This document shows positions 8,609-17,200 of a DNA stretch of 33,870 nucleotides, in pieces. The position numbers and the translations under genes are program-made. Origin of the DNA: CAZUTK01 sp964623265. Its GTDB lineage: Bacteria > Electryoneota > B3-LCP. A model generated the notes under the pieces. It saw only the letters and a program-made list of their open reading frames with translations. It was not told the DNA's origin and did no database searches. Positions within the stretch are counted from its first letter, which is position 1. Each line of letters opens with the position of its first letter. The stretch covers positions 1 through 33,870 of the forward strand of contig CAZUTK010000029.1 of assembly GCA_964623265.1 (NCBI GenBank), given 5' to 3'.

Positions 8609-10141
8609 ATGAATTCATTGGATGCTTCACATGCAACGGAAGTAAAAGGCGAAAGCTCGGCGCCGGGCTACAATGAACTTTTCCAGCGCAGTCTGGCGGG
8701 GATTTATCGCACGACGCTAAGCGGCGCATTCATAGAAGTCAACCCGGAATTCGCCAGAATCTTCGGATTTAATAAGCCCGAAGAAGTCTATCACTGGCAG
8801 GCGCAGGATTTCTACGCGGACGAGAATTTGCGCCGAGCCTTTCTCGAAGAGCTCCTGCGCGATGGATTCGTCGCCAACCGCCGTTCGACGGCGCATAGAA
8901 AAAACGGGGAGCCGATTCGGATCCTCGAAAATGCCATCGTCGTGCGGGACGCCTCCGGCTTGCCGCAGTATATCGAAGGCCAAATTCTGGACATCACCAG
9001 CCTGGAAAAAGCCGAGGAAGAGAACCGCCGCTTCGCTCACGCGCTGGAAGTCGTTCACGACGCGATTATGATCACCTCGCAAACCGGGGAGATCCTCTAC
9101 TCCAACCGGGCGGTGCAGGATATCTACGGCTACCGGCGCGAAGAATTGATGAATAAGAACATTAAGGATCTTTTGCCGAACGCAATCCGCCCTGTTTTCG
9201 ATGAATATCTCGCCAAAGCCGCCGAAAACGGCAAATGGATGGGAGAGATGAAACTCCCGCGCCATAACGGAAAAAAAATCTTCGTGCAGTTGGTGATCTC
9301 ATCGGTGGATGGATCCGAAGAGGGATCGAAGTTTCTGGTGATTTCCAGTTACGATATGAGCGAACGGCGGGCGCTGGAAGAGAACCTGCGCCGCGCTCAG
9401 AAGCTCGAAACCGTCGGTCTGCTGGCTTCCGGTCTGGCTCACAACATCAATTCCCCCCTCTCCGCCATCACGGTAACCGCCGAAATAGAGCTGGCGAAAA
9501 ATCCTGAGTATCGAGCCTTCAAAGACATCATGCAGGCGGCGGATCGCATCCAGGAAATCGTCTTTAACCTGATGATGAAGAGCCGGCAGGAACAGTCCGC
9601 CGAGATTGTCGCTCTGGATCTGAATGAACTCATCCGCACGGAATTGAAGTTTCTGGAGGCGAACCTCTTCTTCAAACATCAGGTAGAACTGGAAATAGAC
9701 CTGGAACCGGATCTCCCCAAAATCCAGGGACTCTACAGCGATTTTTCGCAGAGTTTCTACAATATCGTGCAGAATGCGTTGGACGCGATGCAGGATGTGG
9801 AAGTGCGCAAGATGCGGGTGAAAACCTCCTCGCAGCCGAATCGAAAGGCGGTTACCCTGAGCGTTCGGGATACCGGTTGTGGCATCGCGCAGGAAAACTT
9901 AAAGCGCATTTTCGAGCCCTTCTTCACGACGAAAGCAGAGCGAAACCATCGAAGTCCTGCAAATCAACTCCCATCGGGAACGGGATTAGGTTTATCCACA
10001 TTGCAGAATCTGGCGGAAAAATACGATGTGGATATCGAAGTAAAGAGCCATTTGGGAAAAGGCACGGAGTTCATTTTGACGATTCCACTCCAGCCGCAAA
10101 AGAAGAAACGGAGGAAAATAAAAAGCAGGCGGCTCTTATGA
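8609..10141 (+). CDS. Cytoplasmic PAS-PAS sensor histidine kinase, orphan
   Basis: 510 residues: two PAS domains (about 20-130 and 140-255), a HisKA dimerisation domain, and an HATPase_c domain (about 375-500). Phosphoacceptor His278 lies in LLASGLAHNINSPLSAI. The N box is YNIVQNALDAM, the G1 box VRDTGCGI and the G2 box GTGLGL. There are no membrane segments, so it should sense a cytoplasmic signal through its PAS domains. The residue after His278 is Asn, where most kinases have Glu or Asp. The family is NtrB-like. No response regulator is adjacent. The start is ATG 8609 after AAGGGGG, which is very close; TTG 8618 is a possible alternative. The 3' end contains the terminator of the convergent gene. 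Confidence 0.88.
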   Translation: MNSLDASHATEVKGESSAPGYNELFQRSLAGIYRTTLSGAFIEVNPEFARIFGFNKPEEVYHWQAQDFYADENLRRAFLEELLRDGFVANRRSTAHRKNGEPIRILENAIVVRDASGLPQYIEGQILDITSLEKAEEENRRFAHALEVVHDAIMITSQTGEILYSNRAVQDIYGYRREELMNKNIKDLLPNAIRPVFDEYLAKAAENGKWMGEMKLPRHNGKKIFVQLVISSVDGSEEGSKFLVISSYDMSERRALEENLRRAQKLETVGLLASGLAHNINSPLSAITVTAEIELAKNPEYRAFKDIMQAADRIQEIVFNLMMKSRQEQSAEIVALDLNELIRTELKFLEANLFFKHQVELEIDLEPDLPKIQGLYSDFSQSFYNIVQNALDAMQDVEVRKMRVKTSSQPNRKAVTLSVRDTGCGIAQENLKRIFEPFFTTKAERNHRSPANQLPSGTGLGLSTLQNLAEKYDVDIEVKSHLGKGTEFILTIPLQPQKKKRRKIKSRRLL

Positions 10142-10151
10142 ACCGCCCGCT
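10115..10151 (-). terminator. Intrinsic terminator for the minus-strand small secreted protein
   Basis: Read on the minus strand: AGCGGGCGG (10151-10143), a 10-base loop, CCGCCTGCT (10132-10124) with one A-C mismatch, then a T-rich tail (10123-10115). The plus strand has no T-run after the hairpin, so it is one-directional. It overlaps the last codons and stop of the histidine kinase gene. Confidence 0.7.
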
Positions 10152-10193
10152 GCGATGAAATCGGGAATGGATCCCGAATCAAGCTAAATCCGG

Positions 10194-10553
10194 CTATTTC
10201 GCATCGTCTCCGGAATTCCAGCGATGATCGCAGATCCCATCCCCATTTTCATCCACAAAGGCTCTTTTGAAGTCTGGGTCTCGACCGTTTGGGATGCCGT
10301 CGCCGTCGGCGTCGCGGATCTTCCGATCGCTTCCGCCGATATCAGCGCCGCACCTCCAGATTCGATCTCCTCTTCCGTTCCATCCGGGTGGGGGAAGGTC
10401 GCATCGAATGCCTTGGCGGGTTGTTTTCAGCATATTCGACCGGTAAAGACCACAATCCAAACGATGGCGTCCCTGCCGGTACTGGGAGGCAACGCCGAAC
10501 GCCGGAACCAGCAGTGAAAGACAAAAGACCATCAAGATCACACGTCGTTTCAT
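10194..10553 (-). CDS. Small secreted protein with calcium-binding DxDxDG loops
   Basis: 119 residues. The N-terminus (about 1-23) is a signal peptide: MKRR, hydrophobic core VILMVFCLSLLVPAF, then a small-residue cleavage region. The C-terminal part has two thrombospondin-type-3-like calcium loops, DADGDGIPNGRDPDF (81-95) and DENGDGICDHR (101-111), followed by a charged tail. The middle (25-75) is basic and has four Cys (residues 34, 51, 68 and the later 108) that might pair after export. AGGAG lies six bases before the ATG, and a terminator follows, so this is a real single-gene unit although it lies between plus-strand genes. Similar short proteins with 'DGDGIPNGxDPD' are seen in FCB bacteria; function unknown. 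Confidence 0.8.
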   Translation of the reverse strand: MKRRVILMVFCLSLLVPAFGVASQYRQGRHRLDCGLYRSNMLKTTRQGIRCDLPPPGWNGRGDRIWRCGADIGGSDRKIRDADGDGIPNGRDPDFKRAFVDENGDGICDHRWNSGDDAK

Positions 10554-10669
10554 TTTCTTCTCCTGATTGATTGCTCAGTATTTAGAACAAAAAATACCGA
10601 AGAAAGTTTAATATCTTTAAGAAAAATTTCGTATAAATTACGCTTCAATTTAAAATTGGGGTTTTTCCC
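10554..10669. promoter_or_regulatory. Shared AT-rich divergent promoter region (small secreted protein / rex)
   Basis: 116 bases between divergent starts. For rex, TATAAA at 10632-10637 could be a -10, but no good -35 is spaced from it. An imperfect inverted repeat, TTGCTC (10571-10576) with GAACAA (10585-10590), lies near the minus-strand gene. It is two bases too wide to be a normal Rex box. Confidence 0.35.
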
Positions 10670-11341
10670 ATGATCACAAAGTATAGAGAATCGAATGCTG
10701 GAAAGTTTGGACAGAAGATCGCCGACGCCACGGTAGGGCGTTTATCTCGTTATTATCGTACTCTCAAGCAGATGGAATCTCTCGGGATCAGCACTGTTTC
10801 GTCCGAAGAGCTGGCGAAGAAGAACAACGTCACATCCGCACAGGTGCGGAAAGATTTTTCCTTCTTCGGCGCTTTTGGACGGCGCGGATTAGGCTACAAC
10901 GTGCGGGATCTCAAACATAATATCGCCAAAATTCTCGGGCTGGATCAGGAATGGCATCTGGCGCTGGTGGGCGTCGGAAATATCGGCCGCGCCTTGTTGA
11001 ATTTCCGCCAATTTCAAGATCAGAATTTTTATTTCACGCTCTTGCTCGACAGCGATCCGCGCAAGATCGGTTCGCGATTCAACACCTTAGAAGTGAAGAA
11101 TCTCGACAACCTCGCCGAAGAGATAAAAAAAGCGCATGTGGACATAGCCGTCCTCGCCGTCCCCGCGGAAGCCGCGCAGAAAGTCGCCGAGCAGCTGGTG
11201 GATGCCGGCATCAAGTGCATATTGAATTTCGCCCCAATCTCTCTGCACGTCCCTTCGGATGTCACCGTGCGCAACGAAAACATGGTGATGGAAATCGAAC
11301 ACCTCTCTTTCGATCTTACGCAGAGGATGTCCAGAGCGTAG
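10670..11341 (+). CDS. rex: Redox-sensing transcriptional repressor Rex
   Basis: A 223-residue NADH-sensing repressor. The N-terminal winged helix (about 1-80) contains SSEELAKKNNVTSAQVRKD and the very conserved DFSFFGAFGRRGLGY. The Rossmann domain starts with ALVGVGNIGRALLNF (98-112), which binds NADH or NAD+, and the C-terminal helix swaps between subunits. Rex releases DNA when NADH is high and typically controls fermentation, respiratory and hydrogenase or NADH-dehydrogenase-like genes. A Rex-box-like site occurs at 28951 before a NuoEF-type operon in this window. The ATG at 10670 has a weak ribosome site (GGGG). A secreted-protein gene follows 43 bases after the stop. Confidence 0.95.
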   Translation: MITKYRESNAGKFGQKIADATVGRLSRYYRTLKQMESLGISTVSSEELAKKNNVTSAQVRKDFSFFGAFGRRGLGYNVRDLKHNIAKILGLDQEWHLALVGVGNIGRALLNFRQFQDQNFYFTLLLDSDPRKIGSRFNTLEVKNLDNLAEEIKKAHVDIAVLAVPAEAAQKVAEQLVDAGIKCILNFAPISLHVPSDVTVRNENMVMEIEHLSFDLTQRMSRA

Positions 11342-11384
11342 CAATCGTCGGAAACCTCGATAACCGAATGTGGAAGGCGCCGCG

Positions 11385-13541
11385 ATGAGTTTTATCCCGC
11401 CCCCCACGCGCTTCCGCGGGATGAAACCATCTCCCCGAACTGCGTGCTTTGTGATCTGGTTCATCTTCCTGATCCCGCTCTATCCTGTTCTGGGTCAATG
11501 GGGTGAACAGGTGGATCGCGTCTCCGAAAGCCTCGTTTGGGGTCCTTTTCATGATGTGGAAGCCGCCGGCGATTACTGCTATTGCGCGACGGGCTACGGT
11601 CTGGCGGTTTTCGACGTTTCCCTGCCCACAAACCTCCAGCTCGTTTCCCTCTTCGGCGCCCCCGGCACGACGGAAGGCGTATGCATCTCAGGCAACCGGC
11701 TCTATCTCGCCGCCGGTTCCGCCGGAATTCAGATCCTGGACATCTCGGATCCGACGGCGCCGGCGTTTCTGGGGGAATACGACACGCCGGGCTATGCGTA
11801 TGAAGCGGTCAGCGACGGTTCGTATCTCTATGTGGCGGACGGCGCCAATGGTTTGAGAATCCTGAACGTCAGTGATCCTTCCGGTCCTCGCCCCGTGAGC
11901 AGCCTCAATCTGGGCGGCTGGGTGCGCGATCTGCAAAAAGAGGGGGATGATCTGTACATCGCTGCGGAAGCGTCGGGATTGAAAATCGTAAACGTGACGA
12001 ATCCGCAACAACCCCAGGTCATCGGCCAGTACAATTCCTCCGGATTGGCGCTGGGTGTCCGAAAGGTCGGCAATATCGTTTATCTTTGCGATGGACCCGG
12101 AGGCGTTCTGATCCTGAATGTCGCCGATCCCACGCAACCTGCTCTGCTGGGGCAGTGGACGACCACCGGCGTCGCGCATAAACTGAGAATCAGCGGTAAT
12201 TACGCCTTTGTAGCCAATGATGCCCCCGGATTGGCGGTCTTGAATGTCAGCAACCCGCAGCTTCCCTTTCTCGTCGGACTCTACAATTCTCCCGGATTAG
12301 CCTGGTCATTGGATGTATCGGGGACGACGCTCTTCCTCGCAGATCATCAAAACGGATTGCTCACGGTTTTGATTTCCAATCCCCAGGCGCCGTCGTTGAT
12401 GGATTCTTTCTCTTTTCCCGGTGAAGCCTTGAGCGTCTGGGTCTCCGGCGCTCATGCTTATGTCGCCCGAGGATATGGGCAAGCGGTGACCATTCTCGAT
12501 GTCCACGATCCCTTTATTCCAATTCCGATCACCAGTTTTTCTCCCCCGCACCCTTCGGATGTAGTGGATGTAATGGTGCTGGAGAACGTTTCTTACACCT
12601 GCCATCTTCAGGAAGGGGTCTATTTTTTCGATGTAAGCGATCCGATGCATCCGGTTTACACCGGACGCGGCAATACAGTCGGGGAATCGGTGGATCTGGT
12701 GCCGAGGCTCCCGATCGTATACGTGGCGGATTCCTGGGAAGGTCTGGTGTTTATGATCCCTTCACCTTTTCTCGCCTGGCAGGTGCTCACCACGGATTGG
12801 GCGAAAGGCGTTACTCTGGTGCGGGATACGGCGTATGTCTGCGAGTGGAGCGCCGGCGTCGCTCTGGTCAATGTCGCCATCCCCACTCAACCTGCGCTTC
12901 TGGTGGAATACGACACCCCGGGACTGGCGCGGCAATGCGTCGTGCAGGGGAATTACATCTATGTCGCGGATGACGCCGCGGGTCTGACCATCCTGTCTCT
13001 GGAAGGCAATATCGTGGGAAACTACAACACCGCGGGGTTGACGCACGACGTCGAGGTTTCAGGGACGAGAGCCTATCTGGCGGATGATGTCGGGGGATTG
13101 ATCGTGCTGGACATAGCCAATCCGTCTTCACCGCAGGTTCTCGGATCCTATCGAACCCCGGGACCAGCACAGGATGTCTTTTTACATGGCGACGATATTT
13201 ACGTCGCCTCTCAGTATTGTCTGGGCATCTACCGATTTACAGGGACAGGGGTCAAGGAAGAATCCTCTGCAGTATTACCCGATGAAATCGAACTCAGCGC
13301 CGCTCCCAACCCCTTCAATGCCGTCTTGAAGATATCGTTGAATCTGAAAAAAACGCAGTCGTTGCGGCTTTCCGTCATGAATCTGATGGGTCAGGAGATT
13401 GCGCGGCTGTTCGAGGGGCGTCTCGATTCCGGCGGGCATGATTTCCATTGGAATGCGGGGGCTTTTGCTTCCGGCGTATACCTGATTCAGGCTCGGTGCT
13501 CCGACTTCAATCTCATTCGGAAGGTGGCGCTTCTGAAGTAG
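11385..13541 (+). CDS. Secreted LVIVD-repeat beta-propeller protein with T9SS-type sorting domain
   Basis: 718 residues. An N-terminal signal anchor (FVIWFIFLIPLYPVLG) is followed by about a dozen repeats of 40-45 residues of the LVIVD type, each with a strand such as LYVADGANGLRILNVSDPS and a 'G-x-(Y/F)-(D/N)-T/S-P/S-G' turn. These fold as a propeller-like surface protein. The last 85 residues form a sorting domain: AAPNPFN, LRLSVMNLMGQEIARLFEG, HWNAG..ASGVYLIQA, and a basic end. Such domains direct export through type IX secretion in FCB bacteria, then cell-surface attachment or release. I chose ATG 11385 because GGAAGG lies seven bases before it; ATG 11421 would give a more typical signal peptide. 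The ligand is unknown. It is probably co-transcribed with rex. Confidence 0.88.
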   Translation: MSFIPPPTRFRGMKPSPRTACFVIWFIFLIPLYPVLGQWGEQVDRVSESLVWGPFHDVEAAGDYCYCATGYGLAVFDVSLPTNLQLVSLFGAPGTTEGVCISGNRLYLAAGSAGIQILDISDPTAPAFLGEYDTPGYAYEAVSDGSYLYVADGANGLRILNVSDPSGPRPVSSLNLGGWVRDLQKEGDDLYIAAEASGLKIVNVTNPQQPQVIGQYNSSGLALGVRKVGNIVYLCDGPGGVLILNVADPTQPALLGQWTTTGVAHKLRISGNYAFVANDAPGLAVLNVSNPQLPFLVGLYNSPGLAWSLDVSGTTLFLADHQNGLLTVLISNPQAPSLMDSFSFPGEALSVWVSGAHAYVARGYGQAVTILDVHDPFIPIPITSFSPPHPSDVVDVMVLENVSYTCHLQEGVYFFDVSDPMHPVYTGRGNTVGESVDLVPRLPIVYVADSWEGLVFMIPSPFLAWQVLTTDWAKGVTLVRDTAYVCEWSAGVALVNVAIPTQPALLVEYDTPGLARQCVVQGNYIYVADDAAGLTILSLEGNIVGNYNTAGLTHDVEVSGTRAYLADDVGGLIVLDIANPSSPQVLGSYRTPGPAQDVFLHGDDIYVASQYCLGIYRFTGTGVKEESSAVLPDEIELSAAPNPFNAVLKISLNLKKTQSLRLSVMNLMGQEIARLFEGRLDSGGHDFHWNAGAFASGVYLIQARCSDFNLIRKVALLK

Positions 13542-13568
13542 TTCCCGACCTTTAATCCGAAGGCGGGA

Positions 13569-14219
13569 TCAGCGGCGATGAGACTCGATGGGGAAAAGAG
13601 GAGATAACGCGGTTTCCACCTGCCGCCAAACCTCGTCCGGTTCCGGCGCGGCGTCTATGCGGACGAAAAAGGGATCGGACAGCGAATTGAAAATTTCTCT
13701 CACCTTGCGCAGATAATCCACCCTTTCGAATAAATCGGGCGTTTCGCCGCGCTGCCTCCGGATGCGATGCAGTGCGGTTTGCGGGTCGAGATCGAAAAGC
13801 AAGACTCGATCCGGTTTCGGAGCGAAAGCTTCATTGCGCCGCCGCAATTCCTCAGTATCCAACCCGCGCGCCCCTTGATAGGCGATTGTGGAGAAATAGT
13901 AGCGGTCGAGCAGAACGACTTTTCCGGATTCGAGATCCGGCAGGAGGTTCTTCTCCACGTTCCAGCGGCGATCCTGGAGAAAGAGCTCCGCTTCCTCCTC
14001 CGGGGGGAGCCTGCCGGAATCGGCGGATTTCCGCAAGGTGTCGCCGTAGGGGCTGTTCGATGGTTCTTTCCGCACGGATACCGGATAGCCGCGCTTCTTC
14101 AGCCAGACGGCGCACCGCTGCAGCTGCGTGCTTTTTCCCGCACCGTCAATCCCTTCGAAGACGATGAATTTGCCTTTTAAGCCCGCCGTGCGCGGTTTCG
14201 ATGTGTCCCCGTTGCGGAT
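13569..14219 (-). CDS. tmk: Thymidylate kinase, apparent AUC start
   Basis: Phosphorylates dTMP to dTDP for DNA synthesis. Over 216 residues it shows the P-loop FEGIDGAGKSTQ (about 21-32), the dTMP-binding region with VRKEPSNSPYG, DRYYFSTIAYQGARGLD, and the lid region RIRRQRGETPDLFE. No ATG, GTG or TTG lies in frame before the P-loop for a long distance upstream, into the preceding RND gene. The best initiation site is ATC at 14219-14217, five bases after a perfect AAGGAGG (14231-14225). A start at GTG 14075 would remove the P-loop and cannot be right. The gene follows the RND pump gene by 32 bases and is probably the last gene of that transcript. It converges with the propeller gene. Confidence 0.9.
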   Translation of the reverse strand: MRNGDTSKPRTAGLKGKFIVFEGIDGAGKSTQLQRCAVWLKKRGYPVSVRKEPSNSPYGDTLRKSADSGRLPPEEEAELFLQDRRWNVEKNLLPDLESGKVVLLDRYYFSTIAYQGARGLDTEELRRRNEAFAPKPDRVLLFDLDPQTALHRIRRQRGETPDLFERVDYLRKVREIFNSLSDPFFVRIDAAPEPDEVWRQVETALSPLFPIESHRR

Positions 14220-14224
14220 GGGTT

Positions 14225-14231
14225 CCTCCTT
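14225..14231 (-). promoter_or_regulatory. Shine-Dalgarno site that places the tmk start
   Basis: AAGGAGG on the minus strand is fully complementary to the 16S 3' end. It stands five bases before ATC (14219-14217) and 26 codons upstream of GKS. It is the main evidence for a non-canonical or miscalled tmk start codon. Confidence 0.75.
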
Positions 14232-14251
14232 GAGGAGCGTCGCGATTGCTT

Positions 14252-17200
14252 TTACCGCTCTGCGGTGCCCGGCTCCACACTCTTTGCCTTGCCGAATTTC
14301 CCGCGGATCTGTTCTACCGAATAGTACATCGCGGGAATCAGAAACAGAGTGAAGATCGTGGAGCTGATCAGTCCGCCGATGGCGGAAATCGCCATCGGAG
14401 CGCGGAATTCACCGCCCGAACCGATGCCCAGAGCCAGCGGCGTCATGCCCAGAATCGTCGCCAAATTGGTCATGATGATGGGGCGCAGTCGGGTCGGCGA
14501 TGCTTCGAGAATCGCTGATAGGAGAGGCAGATCTCTTTCTCGACGGACCGTCTCAATATAATCAATCAGCAGAATCCCGTTGTTTACCACAATCCCCACC
14601 AGCATGATGACCGCCATCAGCGAGAAGATGGAGATGGAGTTGCCGGTCAGGAAAAGAGCGTACAGCACGCCGATCAGACCTAGTGGCAGAGTCGCCATTA
14701 TAATCAGAGGATTCACGTAGGATTCCATCATCGCCGCCATAAGCATATACGTCAGGATGATCGCCAAAATCAATGCCCTTCCCAGTTCCGCGAAGGACTC
14801 CGCCATCTCTTCCGATTGACCGCCGAACTTCACCCGATATCCTTCCGGAATTTTCAACGTATCAATCCCCGCCTGAATGTTTTTCTGCACCTGTCCCAGC
14901 GTCGTTCCTGTGATTTCCGCGGAAACGGTGATCATGCGTTGCTTGTTTTTGCGTTGTATCTGGGAAGGTCCTTCCGTGAATTCGAGATTGGCGATGTTGA
15001 AGATCTTCTGCGGTCCTTCTTTGCTGATGACGGCGAAATCCGGGACGTCTTCGATCTTCTTCAAGTCCTCTTCAGCCAGCTTGACCCGGATGTCGTATTC
15101 CCGATTCCCTTCGCGGTATTTGGATACTTTCTGCCCTTCGATCATGGTGCGCATCGCCAGTCCCACCTGGGTCACCGTCAGCCCCTGATCCGCCATCAGC
15201 TCGCGCCTCGGGCTGATGCGTAATTCCGGTTTTCCGGTGCGCCAGGAGCTGCGCGGATCCACCACACCCCGTTCATTGCGGGCGATCTCTACGACTTGAT
15301 CCGCCAGTTCCGCCAGAATCGTCATATCCGGTCCGGTGACTTCGATGGTCATATCCGCTTCTCCGCCGCCCCCGAAGAAGCTCGCCGGCGTCAGGATGAT
15401 CTGAGCCGCTGGGATGTCCGTCAGCTTCGGGCGGATTTCATCCATGATTTCGAAGGTGGTCCGTTTGCGTTCCGGTTTATCCTTGAGCTGCGTCACAACC
15501 ACGCCTAAGTGGACGCCCTGGTTGAGGGTGAATTCACCGGATTCATTGGTGCCCACCTGGCTGTACACCGTCTTCATCTCCGGAATTTCCCGGACGACCG
15601 CTTCGATCCGTTTCAGCACCGCATCCGTCTCCGCCAGAGTCGTGCCGGCGGGCATCTCCACGGACACGGAGAATCCGCCGGTATCGGTTTTCGGGAAAAA
15701 TTCCGAACCCACGAAGATGGCGGACACCACCAAGCTGCTGATGAACAGCAGCGAAACACCGCCGAATAGGAGAACACGATGTCGCAGGAAATACTCCAAA
15801 CCGGCGTGATAGGAAACGGATAGTTGATCGTAAAACCGGTCCCATGCTTCGAAAATCTTCTGAAGCCAGCCTTTCCATGTTAAGAAACCCACCAGCAGCA
15901 CGAAGCCGGCTACGACCAGGAAGACTTCCAAGCCCAGGCTGATATAGATGAGCACACCGGTGACCAGAGCCGCCGCCACGTAGATCAGCTTGTTCAGCTT
16001 CATGGATGCCAGCATAGGGACCATCGTGAACGAAACCAGCAGCGAAAACAGCGTGGCGAAGGTGACGGTCAACCCGAACTGCTTGAAGAATTGGCCGGTG
16101 ATACCGGACATAAACGCGATCGGCGTGAACACCACGATGTTGGTCATCGTGGCGGCGGCGACCGCCAGCGCGATCTCTTTCGTGCCGATGGAAGCCGCGT
16201 CCTTGACCGGTTTGCCCATTTTTCGGTAGCGTTCGATGTTCTCCAGAACCACGATCGAATTCGTAACCAGAATCCCCACCGAAATGGCTAACGCCATCAG
16301 AGACATCATATTCAGCGTGAAATTCGCGAATAACAGCAGCGTGAAGGTGGAGACGATGGAGACCGGCATCGAAATCGCCGCTATCACCGTTCCCTTCCAG
16401 CTGTGCAGGAAGAGGTAGAGCACCAACGCAGTCAGCAGAATCCCGATGATGAGGTTATCGAAGACATCATCGACGGAATTCTGGATGAAATCGGTGCGGT
16501 CTCGGGCGATCGTGATCTCGATGTCGGACGGCAGAGTTTTTTCCAGATCGGCAAGCACTTTTTTAACTTCCCGCCCCACCTGAACGGCGTTGGCGTCGGA
16601 CCGCTTGATCAGGGAGAGACCAATGGATTCCTTCCCCTGCATGCGGGCGGTTTCCCGCTGTTCGGCATAGGTGTCCTGTATCGTAGCGATGTCCGCAAGA
16701 CGCACGGCGGGTTCACCCGGCATCACGGGCAGATACAATCCCGCAATCTGCGCAAGATCCCGGAACTCCCCCTGCACGCGGATGGAGTATTCCTTCTTGC
16801 CTGCGGAAAGATGTCCGGAGGGGAGATTGATATTTTCCTGCGCGAGCGCCTGCATAACCTGGAGAATGGAGAGACCTCGGGCCTGCAGTTTGCGCCGATC
16901 CACGGCGACCACGATCTCGCGCTCTTTCCCGCCCACGATGTCCACGTTCGCCAGACCGTTGACACGGGTGAGCTGATTCTTGATGTCTTCGTCCGCCAGG
17001 ATGTAGAGCTGTTCCAGAGGGCGGGGGGAAGATACCGCCAAATTGATGACCGGAAGCGCGCCGATATCGAATTTCTGGATCTGCGGATCTTCCGCGTCCG
17101 CCGGCAGATCCGCTCGGATCGCATCCACTTTTTCTTTCACGTCAATGCCGGCGAAGTCCACATTTCTGCCCAGATTGAACTCCAGCAAGGTCAGACTCAT

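Noticed and set aside
10571..10590. TTGCTC...GAACAA near rex as an autoregulatory Rex box
   Set aside because: The TTG and CAA ends are 20 bp apart end to end instead of 18, and the inner bases do not fit.
13569..14075. Shorter thymidylate kinase starting at GTG 14075
   Set aside because: It would lack the P-loop GIDGAGKS, which is present in frame just upstream.
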